Positions 26,518 to 33,766 of a stretch of DNA of 64,000 bases are shown piece after piece. The notes beneath the pieces were generated by a model. That model searched no databases. It worked only from the letters and a program-made list of their open reading frames with translations, and was not told the origin of the DNA. The stretch spans positions 434,001 through 498,000 of the forward strand of contig NZ_CP035913.1 of assembly GCF_004209755.1 (NCBI RefSeq). The letters are read 5' to 3'. The stretch's first letter is position 1; every line of letters starts with the position of its first letter. Made by a program: the position numbers and the translations under genes. Origin of the DNA: Pseudoduganella lutea. Lineage in GTDB: Bacteria; Pseudomonadota; Gammaproteobacteria; Burkholderiales; Burkholderiaceae_D.

Positions 26518-27630
26518 ATGCTCCCGGATTTCCAATCGTTTGCCCGGTTACACGCCGGCGTTGCGACGCCGGTTCTTCATACCAGAAGGCGGCTTCTCGG
26601 TGCCGCTGCCCTCCTCGGACTCGGCGTGCAGCCTCGCGCCATTGCGGACGAGCCCGAACGCCCATCCCGGTTCCCGCTGCAGCGGCATTCATTGAGCATC
26701 AACGGGCAGCCATTCCATGTGCTCGAACAGGGCACGGGCCCGGCAGTGCTGTTCTGCCATGGCTTTCCCGATACCGCCGAAACCTGGCGCAAGCAGATGT
26801 CCGCCATGGCGGAAGCGGGCTACCGTGCCGTTGCGCCGGACATGCGCGGGTTTGGCAAGAGCCATGCACCGGCCGCGGCAAGCCTGTACAGCTCGCGGCA
26901 CATCGTGGCCGACCTGGTCGGCATCCTCGACGCACTGAAGATACCGTCGGCTGCCATCGTCGGCCATGACTGGGGCGCCGATCATGCGCAGCGCGCCGCA
27001 CTCATGCATCCCGAGCGCTTCCGGGCCCTGGTCAGCATCAGCATCCCGTACGCGCCCCGGGGCGAGATCGACACTTGGGAATCCCTGCGCCGCCGCGGCC
27101 TGGGTCAGCGTTACTACGCCCTCGATTGGCTCAAGCCCGGTTCGGAGGCGGCCTTCACGCCAGCGGCGGCGTCGATCCGGTCAATACTGTACTGGGCTTC
27201 TTCCAGCCCACCGCCGGACCGGCGCTGGGATCCGGTCGACCCGTCTCGCAGCCTGTTGCGCCCTGCTCCCGCCAGTTTGCCCGCCTGGGCGGACCCCGGC
27301 TATGTGCGGCACACCATCCGGAGCTTCGAGGAAAGCGGTTTTCGAGGCGGCTTGAACTATTACCGCGCATTGCCCGTCAGTTTTGCGGAAACGGCGGCGT
27401 TCAAGGACGCGCCAATCAGGCAGCCGTCCTTATACGTCTGGGGCGCCGACGATGGCTTGTGCCGGTTCTTCCATCCCGACACGCCCCAGCTGGCCGAGCT
27501 GCGGCGCATGCAACCGCGGCTGGTCGATCAGGTCCGGCTCGATGGCGTCGGCCATTGGGTGCAGCACGAAGCGCCGGACCGCCTCAATGCGGCCTTGCTG
27601 CAATTCCTGGCGGGACTGGGGGCGTCATGA
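26518..27630 (+). CDS. Exported alpha/beta hydrolase, epoxide-hydrolase type
   Basis: Hydrolase of 370 residues. The N-terminus has a twin-arginine-type signal (HTRRRLLGAAALLGLG). The fold marks are the oxyanion motif CHGFPDTAETWR, the nucleophile elbow VGHDWGADHAQ with Asp as nucleophile, and the catalytic His in GVGHWVQHEAP. Asp in the elbow marks epoxide hydrolase or haloalkane dehalogenase rather than esterase; a Tat-exported enzyme of this sort is not common. ATG 26518 has AAAAGGAG upstream. Its stop overlaps the ankyrin gene start (ATGA), so the two are translationally coupled. Confidence 0.9.
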   Translation: MLPDFQSFARLHAGVATPVLHTRRRLLGAAALLGLGVQPRAIADEPERPSRFPLQRHSLSINGQPFHVLEQGTGPAVLFCHGFPDTAETWRKQMSAMAEAGYRAVAPDMRGFGKSHAPAAASLYSSRHIVADLVGILDALKIPSAAIVGHDWGADHAQRAALMHPERFRALVSISIPYAPRGEIDTWESLRRRGLGQRYYALDWLKPGSEAAFTPAAASIRSILYWASSSPPPDRRWDPVDPSRSLLRPAPASLPAWADPGYVRHTIRSFEESGFRGGLNYYRALPVSFAETAAFKDAPIRQPSLYVWGADDGLCRFFHPDTPQLAELRRMQPRLVDQVRLDGVGHWVQHEAPDRLNAALLQFLAGLGAS

Positions 27631-28676
27631 ATCTTGCAAACGCCATCCGCCAGGACGACATGACGCAGGTCCGCGAACACCTCGGCACCATGAAAAATCC
27701 GGCTCAGCGTGACGCTGACGGTTTTACACCCCTCATGCTTGCCAGCGCCCTGGGCAAGACAGGGATCGTTCATCTGCTACTGGACGCCGGGGCCGACGTG
27801 CATGCGGTCGACGCACGCATGGGGACGACCGCCCTGCACAAGGCGGCGCAGGCCGGATCGGTCGACGCAGTGCGCGTCCTGCTGGACAACGGGGCCTTCA
27901 TCGACCAGCAATCGGCCGGCCTCGGCAACACGGCGCTGATGGACGCCACAGTCCACCGGCATGAGCGCGTTGTCCGGTTCCTGCTCGACCGCGGCGCCAG
28001 GACCACGCCAATGAACTACGCCGGGGAGACCGCGTTGGACCTGGCGCGCGCCGGCAGGCTCGAGGCCATCGCCGGCCTGATCGAGACTCGGATCGCGTGC
28101 GACCAGGCACGTATTCGTGGCCAGTCGCTGATGGCGGCGGTCAAGCGAGACGACCTTGCCGACGTGCGGCGCCTGGTCGCGGCAGGCCATGCCGTCGACG
28201 AGCGCTCACCCAGGAGCGGCGGACCGGACGAGGACTGCACGCCGCTCGGCATGGCTGCGCGCATGGGGCATGCCGGGATCGTGCGCGCCTTGCTCGAGCT
28301 TGGCGCCGATGCGGCCCGTGTCAATGGTCCGATGAAAGCGACAGCTGCTCACGAGGCTGCCTATTTCGGGCATGCCGACGTGCTGCGCGTCCTGGCATCG
28401 CCGCTTCACGAGGGCGCCGCCGTCGTCGATATCGATGCCCGGGGACAGTACAACGGCATGACCGCGTTGCATGACGCTGTGTGGCATGGCCATCTGGACG
28501 CGGCGCGCGCGCTGGTGCGGGCCGGTGCGCGGCTCGATCTTCGGTCACATGCGGGGCTGCGTCCGCGCGAACTCGCTGAACTCCACGGCTACGACGAGGT
28601 CGCCCGGATGATCGCCATTGCGGAAGCCGGCAGCCAACAGGATCGGGCCATCCCGGCGGCAATGCGCAGCGCGTGA
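27627..28676 (+). CDS. Ankyrin-repeat protein
   Basis: A 349-residue protein made of about eight ankyrin repeats (for example DGFTPLMLASALGKTGIVHLLLDAGADV and GMTALHDAVWHGHLDAARALVRAGA). There is no signal peptide or membrane segment, so it should stay in the cytoplasm. It starts at ATG 27627, overlapping the hydrolase stop by four bases. Bacterial ankyrin genes coupled to an exported enzyme gene often encode a cytoplasmic partner that keeps the enzyme unfolded or inactive before export (known for some catalase and toxin systems); here that role is an inference from coupling alone. Confidence 0.9.
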   Translation: MNLANAIRQDDMTQVREHLGTMKNPAQRDADGFTPLMLASALGKTGIVHLLLDAGADVHAVDARMGTTALHKAAQAGSVDAVRVLLDNGAFIDQQSAGLGNTALMDATVHRHERVVRFLLDRGARTTPMNYAGETALDLARAGRLEAIAGLIETRIACDQARIRGQSLMAAVKRDDLADVRRLVAAGHAVDERSPRSGGPDEDCTPLGMAARMGHAGIVRALLELGADAARVNGPMKATAAHEAAYFGHADVLRVLASPLHEGAAVVDIDARGQYNGMTALHDAVWHGHLDAARALVRAGARLDLRSHAGLRPRELAELHGYDEVARMIAIAEAGSQQDRAIPAAMRSA

Positions 28677-28677
28677 A

Positions 28678-30372
28678 TCAGCCTGGCACGTGATCGTCGG
28701 CGGTGCCGGGCGTGCACCGCTTCAGCCGGTAACTGAGCTGCGGCCGGGTGATCCCGAGCAGGCGCGCGGCGCCGGACAGGTTGCCCTTGCAGCGGGCGAC
28801 CGCTTCGCGCAGCACCATGTTCTCGATATCCTCCAGCGACATGCCGCTGCCAAGAATCCGGTCGCATAGCGAGCCCTCGCGTTCCTGGCCAGGGTCTTGG
28901 AGTGCCCCCGCCTTGTCGACGGCAACGCGCTCCATTTCGGGAAGCACGAAGTTCGGAAACAGTTCCTTGCATTCGATCCAGTCACCCTGACCAGCCAGGA
29001 TGACCCCGCGTTCGATCATGTTCCCAAGCTCGCGAACATTGCCGGGCCAGTCGTAGGCCGTCAACGCCCGCATCGCCTGGTCGGTCACGCCTGCCACGCG
29101 CTTTTCGTGCAGCGCGCAGAACTTCTCGACCATCGTCGACACCATGGACGGGATATCGCTGCGCCGTTCCCGCAGTGGGGGGATCAGGATGGGATAGACA
29201 CTCAGGCGGTAGTACAAATCAGCCCGGAAGCGCCCCGCCTTGACGGCCTCCGGCAAGTCGACGTTGGTCGCCGCAACGATGCGCACGTCGACCTTGCGAG
29301 GACGGTCGTCGCCGAGCCTTTCGATCTCGCCTTCCTGCAGTGCCCGTAACAGTTTCGCTTGCGAGGCGAGTGGCAGCTCACCAAGTTCGTCCAGGAACAG
29401 GGTGCCACCGTCGGCACGTTCGAACTTGCCTGCGCGGGAATTGCTTGCGCCGGTAAAGGCGCCCTTTTCCACACCGAACAGCTCCGCCTCGATCAGGTCA
29501 TGCGGCAGTGCCGCGCAGTTGATCGTCACGAAGGGCTTGTCCGCTCGCCGGCTCCGGTTGTGGATGGCACGCGCAAACCGTTCCTTGCCCACGCCGGTCT
29601 CACCGGCCAGCAGCACGGTCACGCTGGTCTCGGCAGCCTTCTCCACCAGGCGGTAGGCTTGCCTGAAGCTTGGCGACTCGCCGACCATGTCCTCCAGGGT
29701 ACGCGATGTCTTCAGGCTGCTGCGCAACGTCTCGACCTGGGACGACAGTTCCAGCATCTGGGAAACGATGGATTCAGGTTCAAAGAAGCACGTGAAGTCC
29801 TCGGCGTCGGGCCATTCCTCGACGGGCTTGCCGACGATCCGGCATTCGTCGTCCGAACAGCCGATGCACTTGGTTTCCTTGAACAGGATGAAGCGCCCCA
29901 TGAAGGCGGACGTGTAGCCGGAGGCGTAACCGATCAGGCTCCAGCATACGGCGTCCTGCTGCGGGCCGAAGGCATTGACATGGGCATCGGCTTCCCACGA
30001 GTTACGCCAGATGAACTCGCCATGGAATTCACCCTTCTCGACGTCCATGTGGCCAAGCACGGGGATCACCTGAACGCCGCCCTCGAGCATGTGCATCTGC
30101 GGTCCCGTTGCAAACGCTTCTTCGATCGTGAGATTGCCACGGATCTTGCGCGCCAATTCCGCGTCGCGCTTTCCGGACGCAAAACCCATGCGCGTGAACA
30201 TTCGCCGCGTAAATTCCTGGCCGACGGAATTGACCATCTCTTCGCGCAAGCCGCCGAGTGAAGCCGCATGCAGCAACAGCATCCGGCTTTCGGACAGCCA
30301 GATCGACCCGTCGTCCGGCGAGAAGCGGATGAGCCGGCGTAGATCCAGGTCTTCGGGGAATTCGATCATCAC
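28678..30372 (-). CDS. Sigma-54-dependent activator with V4R sensor (XylR/DmpR/PoxR type)
   Basis: Enhancer-binding protein of 564 residues. XylR_N domain (1-110), V4R domain (about 120-190) with the metal-type Cys cluster CIGCSDDEC, linker helix, AAA+ domain (about 230-460) with Walker A GETGVGKE, sigma-54 contact loop GAFTGA and Walker B GGTLFLDE, and a Fis-type helix-turn-helix at the C-terminus (NLSGAARLLGITRPQLSYRLKR). Known relatives bind aromatic effectors such as phenols directly. Two sigma-54 promoters flank it, in front of the NTF2-like gene (30708) and the aldehyde dehydrogenase gene (25302), with matching upstream sites, so these are its probable targets. Confidence 0.95.
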   Translation of the reverse strand: MMIEFPEDLDLRRLIRFSPDDGSIWLSESRMLLLHAASLGGLREEMVNSVGQEFTRRMFTRMGFASGKRDAELARKIRGNLTIEEAFATGPQMHMLEGGVQVIPVLGHMDVEKGEFHGEFIWRNSWEADAHVNAFGPQQDAVCWSLIGYASGYTSAFMGRFILFKETKCIGCSDDECRIVGKPVEEWPDAEDFTCFFEPESIVSQMLELSSQVETLRSSLKTSRTLEDMVGESPSFRQAYRLVEKAAETSVTVLLAGETGVGKERFARAIHNRSRRADKPFVTINCAALPHDLIEAELFGVEKGAFTGASNSRAGKFERADGGTLFLDELGELPLASQAKLLRALQEGEIERLGDDRPRKVDVRIVAATNVDLPEAVKAGRFRADLYYRLSVYPILIPPLRERRSDIPSMVSTMVEKFCALHEKRVAGVTDQAMRALTAYDWPGNVRELGNMIERGVILAGQGDWIECKELFPNFVLPEMERVAVDKAGALQDPGQEREGSLCDRILGSGMSLEDIENMVLREAVARCKGNLSGAARLLGITRPQLSYRLKRCTPGTADDHVPG

Positions 30373-30507
30373 ATCTCCTCAAGCGAATGTCAGGCAACGC
30401 GTCGTGCAGCCTGATACCAAATTTTAATCATTTCGTACGCTCATCGGTAGATAAAGCTGCAACTTCTCCAAATGATAAAAACGACCTGACCTGGCGCTTC
30501 CGGTATC

Positions 30508-30519
30508 GCAATGCAGCAT
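30508..30519 (+). promoter_or_regulatory. Candidate activator site 1 (NTF2-like gene)
   Basis: GCAATGCAGCAT, 97 bp before the -24 element; identical in sequence, orientation and distance to 25483-25494 on the other strand. Confidence 0.7.
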
Positions 30520-30563
30520 ACCAATCGCGTGAAATGCCTTGGATTCAGCCTGCTGTCTCGGTG

Positions 30564-30574
30564 TGCATTGCAGC
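30564..30574 (+). promoter_or_regulatory. Candidate activator site 2 (NTF2-like gene)
   Basis: TGCATTGCAGC, 42 bp before the -24 element. It forms an inverted pair with GCAATGCA at 30508 and matches the site at 25427-25437 in nine of eleven bases. Confidence 0.55.
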
Positions 30575-30616
30575 AGAAATGGCTTTTCTCACGCCATGAA
30601 AGGATTCCGTACAAGG

Positions 30617-30632
30617 TGGCACGGGGCTTGCA
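30617..30632 (+). promoter_or_regulatory. Sigma-54 (-24/-12) promoter of the NTF2-like gene
   Basis: TGGCACGGGGCTTGCA is a perfect RpoN promoter with exact GG/GC spacing. Expected start near 30643, about 65 bases before ATG 30708. Confidence 0.9.
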
Positions 30633-30707
30633 AACTGCTAGGGCACGAAGCTGATGAAAGCTCGTTTTGGCAGAGCGCCACGTATCGACCAACTGGAAAG
30701 GAATAAA

Positions 30708-31316
30708 ATGAAACCCATCATCAATATCGCAGGCACCGCGCGACAAACCTTCATCGCCGCCGTAGTGTCGGTCGGCGCGGTCATGCTGCTCGGCGCTTCA
30801 TCGGCTTCGGCACGGGAGCCGGCGAAGGCCGCCGCAAGCCGCGCGCCGATCGACGTCGTCAAGGAATTCCTCGAGAACACCGCTCCCGACAAGGTCGATG
30901 CCGCGGCAAAGCGGCTGGTCGCGCCCGACGCGACCTATATCTCCCTCACCTTCGACAATCCGGAGCTCAAGAAGATCGAGCCCTGGGCAGGGAAATCGAC
31001 CGGCCCGGCGGGCTTCAGCACCACGTTTTCGCGCGTGGCCAAGTACTGGAAGATCGAGGATTTCAAGATCACGGACATGTTCGGCAGTGGCGAAAACGTT
31101 GCGGTGTTCGGGACCTTCACTTACCGCTCGGTGGCTGTCGGCACCTTGTTCAGTTCGCCATTCTCGATCCATTCCAAAGTGAGGAACGGGAAGATCGTGT
31201 ACTTCCAGTTCATGGAGGATACCTATGCATCGGCCGCGTCGTTCCGGCAAAGCGGCAGCTGGACAGTGAAAACCGATCCAGGCGCACCGGCGTTCGAAGT
31301 GGGCAAGGGCAAATAA
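30708..31316 (+). CDS. Exported NTF2-like protein
   Basis: A protein of 202 residues with a Sec signal peptide ending ASSASA. The mature part (VVKEFLENTAPDKVDAAAKRLVAPDATYISL, then KITDMFGSGENVAVFGTFTYRS and KIVYFQFMEDTYA) follows the SnoaL/NTF2-like pattern, a cone-shaped ligand pocket. ATG 30708 has GGAAAGGAA upstream; an in-frame ATG at 30654 lacks one and would bury the signal peptide. Its sigma-54 promoter implies induction by the divergent V4R activator, together with the aldehyde dehydrogenase. The ligand and activity are unknown. Confidence 0.85.
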   Translation: MKPIINIAGTARQTFIAAVVSVGAVMLLGASSASAREPAKAAASRAPIDVVKEFLENTAPDKVDAAAKRLVAPDATYISLTFDNPELKKIEPWAGKSTGPAGFSTTFSRVAKYWKIEDFKITDMFGSGENVAVFGTFTYRSVAVGTLFSSPFSIHSKVRNGKIVYFQFMEDTYASAASFRQSGSWTVKTDPGAPAFEVGKGK

Positions 31317-31601
31317 GACACGCTGCCCGGACGTGATGCGAAACGCCGCTTTCGCCCCGAACGCACGAGCGGCCATCTGCATGGCGGCGATTTCCTCGAC
31401 ATGGACAATCGCCGCCTCATCGGACCGCAAGATCGGCTTCAACTGCGCAAGGGGCGCAACGCGGCATTCGATCCACGTCCATAGAATTTCGACATTGCAC
31501 GGCGCGGCGCGAACCAGCAACCAGGCGGTTTGCGGCGCGCTCCCGGCCGCCCCGCTTCATCTACCGGCTGCATTTACCGCCTTGCATCCGAAAGGAGAAT
31601 C

Positions 31602-31763
31602 ATGAACACCCATCGCACAATCGACACCGTCGCCACCAGGGACGGCACCATCATCCACTTCACCGATTGGGGACATGGCCAACCGGTCGTGTTCGGCCAC
31701 GGCTGGCCGCAAACGCAGAAGGATCGCCGGAATGCCGGAATGCTGGCCTTCCCGCGCACATGA
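31602..31763 (+). pseudogene. Truncated alpha/beta hydrolase (chloroperoxidase-like) fragment
   Basis: A 53-codon frame behind AAAGGAG matches only the start of a non-haem chloroperoxidase/hydrolase: [25 protein letters not shown], up to the oxyanion loop. The sequence then departs ([17 protein letters not shown]) and stops; the nucleophile, acid and His regions are absent from the following DNA. It looks like a remnant after an internal deletion. The good ribosome-binding site suggests a recent loss. Confidence 0.75.
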
Positions 31764-31820
31764 CAGACACGCGGACCCGGCTGGTCCGGGCGTCACGGAA
31801 GTAGGCACGGGGAGGCAATC

Positions 31821-32768
31821 ATGCCGGAGTCGATGTCGAGCCTGTTCAACCAGTACGGCACGCTGCTGGTGTTCGTGAATGTGCTGCTTGTTCACCTGGG
31901 CCTGCCCATTCCGGCAGTGCCTGGCCTGATCATTGCGGGTGGCCTGGTGGCGGCAGGACAGCTCGACCCGGTCCTTGTCCTTGCAGCGGCGGTGATGGCA
32001 AGCACCCTGGCGGACTATGGCTGGTACCTGGCAGGCCGCCGCCTCGGATATACCGTCCTGCGGGTTCTCTGCCGTTTTTCGCTGTCGCCCGATCTGTGCG
32101 TACGGCAGGCAGAGATCAAGTACGAGCGCTGGGGAGGCGGGCTGCTGCTGTTCGCGAAATTCGTTCCCGGGGCGGCCTTGCTCGCCCCGCCCCTGGCAGG
32201 CATCTTGCACATGCCGTGCCATCGCTTCCTGGTGTATGCGGGCATGGGAGGTTTGTTGTGGGCAGGTACTTTCATCGCCATCGGTTACGCCCTGGACGTA
32301 CAGGCAGGCACCGTCATTGCGGTGCTGGAACGCGTGGGCATCTACACGGCACTGGCCACGGCGACCATGCTGGCGAGTTATGTTCTCGTCCGCCTGCTGC
32401 ATCGCCAGCGCCGGCTCCGCGTGGTCGAGGCGATGCGGATCAGTGCAAGGCAGGCGCAGCACCTTCTGTCGGCACCAGCAGGCGCGGTTCTGGTCGATGT
32501 CCGCTCCGCCGCCGCGAGAAACCTGGACGGCAGGCAGCTTCCTGGCGCGATGGTCTTCGATGTCGACGAGCTGGAGAAGATCGTCCGCTCGATCCCCAGG
32601 GAGGCGCACGTGGTGATCTTTTGCGCCTGCCCGGACGAGGTATCGTCCGCCCACGTGACAAGTCGGCTGAGGCGGCTGGGCTACCTGCACGTATCTTCAT
32701 TGAAAGACGGCATCGATGGCTGGGTCAACGCCGGGCTCCCGATCCTTGCAGCGGAAATCCCGGCATGA
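31821..32768 (+). CDS. DedA-family membrane protein fused to a rhodanese domain
   Basis: A 315-residue fusion. Residues 1-200 are DedA/SNARE-associated, with several membrane segments, the LGLPIPAVPGLIIAGGL re-entrant region and the FAKFVPGAALLAPPLAG motif containing the family's FxRxxPG-like sequence. Residues about 215-312 form a rhodanese domain (AVLVDVRSAAARNLDGRQLPGA) with active-loop FCACPDE, so a catalytic Cys is present near residue 267-269. DedA proteins act in lipid flipping and membrane homeostasis; the cytoplasmic rhodanese could link this to sulfur or thiol state. ATG 31821 has GGGGAGG upstream. Confidence 0.9.
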   Translation: MPESMSSLFNQYGTLLVFVNVLLVHLGLPIPAVPGLIIAGGLVAAGQLDPVLVLAAAVMASTLADYGWYLAGRRLGYTVLRVLCRFSLSPDLCVRQAEIKYERWGGGLLLFAKFVPGAALLAPPLAGILHMPCHRFLVYAGMGGLLWAGTFIAIGYALDVQAGTVIAVLERVGIYTALATATMLASYVLVRLLHRQRRLRVVEAMRISARQAQHLLSAPAGAVLVDVRSAAARNLDGRQLPGAMVFDVDELEKIVRSIPREAHVVIFCACPDEVSSAHVTSRLRRLGYLHVSSLKDGIDGWVNAGLPILAAEIPA

Positions 32769-32826
32769 TGGTCGTCGGCGAACGCCAGATCGAATTCAGC
32801 ATGCCAAACGGCTTCTGACATGATAC

Positions 32827-32839
32827 GATATAACATATC
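32827..32839. promoter_or_regulatory. Palindrome upstream of the uronate-dehydrogenase-like gene
   Basis: GATAT-AAC-ATATC, an AT-rich palindrome in an otherwise GC-rich stretch, 22 bp before a short leader frame. It could be a GntR- or LacI-type operator or part of the promoter. No partner copy was seen in the window. Confidence 0.35.
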
Positions 32840-32860
32840 TTAACTGTTTTGAGGAATGCC

Positions 32861-32917
32861 ATGCGCCAGACGCACCTGCGGCACCGGGGCACCGGCGTTC
32901 CAGCCTGCCGCCCATGA
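32861..32917 (+). CDS. Possible 18-codon leader peptide
   Basis: ATG 32861 follows TTTTGAGGAATGCC, a usable Shine-Dalgarno. The frame reads MRQTHLRHRGTGVPACRP and stops at TGA 32915-32917, overlapping the ATG of the next gene (32914) as ATGA. It is rich in Arg, His and Pro. It could simply couple ribosomes into the downstream gene, which has no Shine-Dalgarno of its own. Too short to judge by composition. Confidence 0.3.
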   Translation: MRQTHLRHRGTGVPACRP

Positions 32918-33747
32918 CCCTGACTCCATCCCCGACTGCCGTGCCGGAAGGCACCGTCTTCATCACCGGCGGCGCTGGCCGCATCGGCACCGACCTGCGC
33001 GCGCGCCTTGCCGCCCTGGGTTACCAGGTGCGCTTTGCCGATATCCGGCCACCCGCCGACGGCAACCTCGACGGCTTTTACCAGCTCGACCTGGCCGACC
33101 AGGACGGCATGGCGGCCGCGATGGCCGGCTGTCGTGCCCTCGTGCACCTGGGCGGCCATCCGCGCGAAGCCGACTGGGAAACCATCGAGGCGCTCAATTT
33201 CACCGGCGCCTACAATGCGCTGATGGCTGCGCGCCGGGCCGGCATTTCCACCGTCATCTATGCCAGCTCGAACCACTATGGCGGCCTGCATCCCGCGGAC
33301 ACGGTTTTGGCGGCCGACCTGGCGCCTCACCCGACCGGCCTGTATGGCGCCTCGAAGGTGTTTGGCGAAAGCCTGCTGCGCGCCGAATGCGCCGCCTTTC
33401 CCGTCATCGGCTTTGCCTGGCGCATCTGCGCGTACAAGCCCGAGCCGGTCAACGCACGCGACTTGCGCATGTGGTGCAGCCCGGACGATGCCGCCCGCCT
33501 GGTCGACCGCTGCCTGCGCTGGACCGGGCCGGGCTTCCAGGTGATCTGGGGCGTGTCCGGCAACACGCGCACGATAAAGAACGACCCGGCCGCCGAACGC
33601 ATCGGCTACCGCCCGCAAGATGATGCGGAACAGTGGATCGGGCGCCTGCGGGCGGCCGGCATCGATACCGCCCGGGTGTCGGAATGGTCCTGCCTGGGCG
33701 GCGAGAAGGCGGCCGACTGGCTGGCACAGCGCCGTCCCGGCGCCTGA
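32914..33747 (+). CDS. NAD-dependent epimerase/dehydratase, uronate-dehydrogenase-like
   Basis: Short-chain dehydrogenase of 277 residues. The Rossmann motif is FITGGAGRIGTDL (residues about 16-28); catalytic Ser/Tyr/Lys are in IYASSNHYGG and LYGASKVFGESLL. The C-terminal pattern DLRMWCSPDDAARLVDR and WGVSGNTRTIKND matches uronate dehydrogenases, which oxidise galacturonate or glucuronate to aldarolactone. This fits the GH105 enzymes in the same arm, which release uronic-acid products. Other sugar-nucleotide epimerase-like activities cannot be excluded. It is followed 19 bp later by an exported glycosidase gene. Confidence 0.82.
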   Translation: MTLTPSPTAVPEGTVFITGGAGRIGTDLRARLAALGYQVRFADIRPPADGNLDGFYQLDLADQDGMAAAMAGCRALVHLGGHPREADWETIEALNFTGAYNALMAARRAGISTVIYASSNHYGGLHPADTVLAADLAPHPTGLYGASKVFGESLLRAECAAFPVIGFAWRICAYKPEPVNARDLRMWCSPDDAARLVDRCLRWTGPGFQVIWGVSGNTRTIKNDPAAERIGYRPQDDAEQWIGRLRAAGIDTARVSEWSCLGGEKAADWLAQRRPGA

Positions 33748-33766
33748 ACAATCGAAGAGGCCTCAC

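Larger units (their letters stand above)
30373..30707. other. Control region between sigma-54 activator and NTF2-like gene
   Basis: About 335 AT-rich bases. It contains a sigma-54 promoter (30617-30632), two candidate activator sites (30508-30519, 30564-30574) and a separate inverted repeat of ATCATTT (30427-30433) and AAATGAT (30470-30476) nearer the activator gene, possibly for its own control. Confidence 0.8.

Noticed and set aside
27075..27626. Upstream extension of the ankyrin gene into the hydrolase gene
   Set aside because: The extension has no ankyrin pattern; the ATGA overlap at 27627 gives a clean start.
28678..30372. NtrC-type nitrogen regulator for the sigma-54 activator
   Set aside because: There is no receiver domain; the N-terminus is XylR_N plus V4R with a Cys cluster, which marks the aromatic-sensing group.
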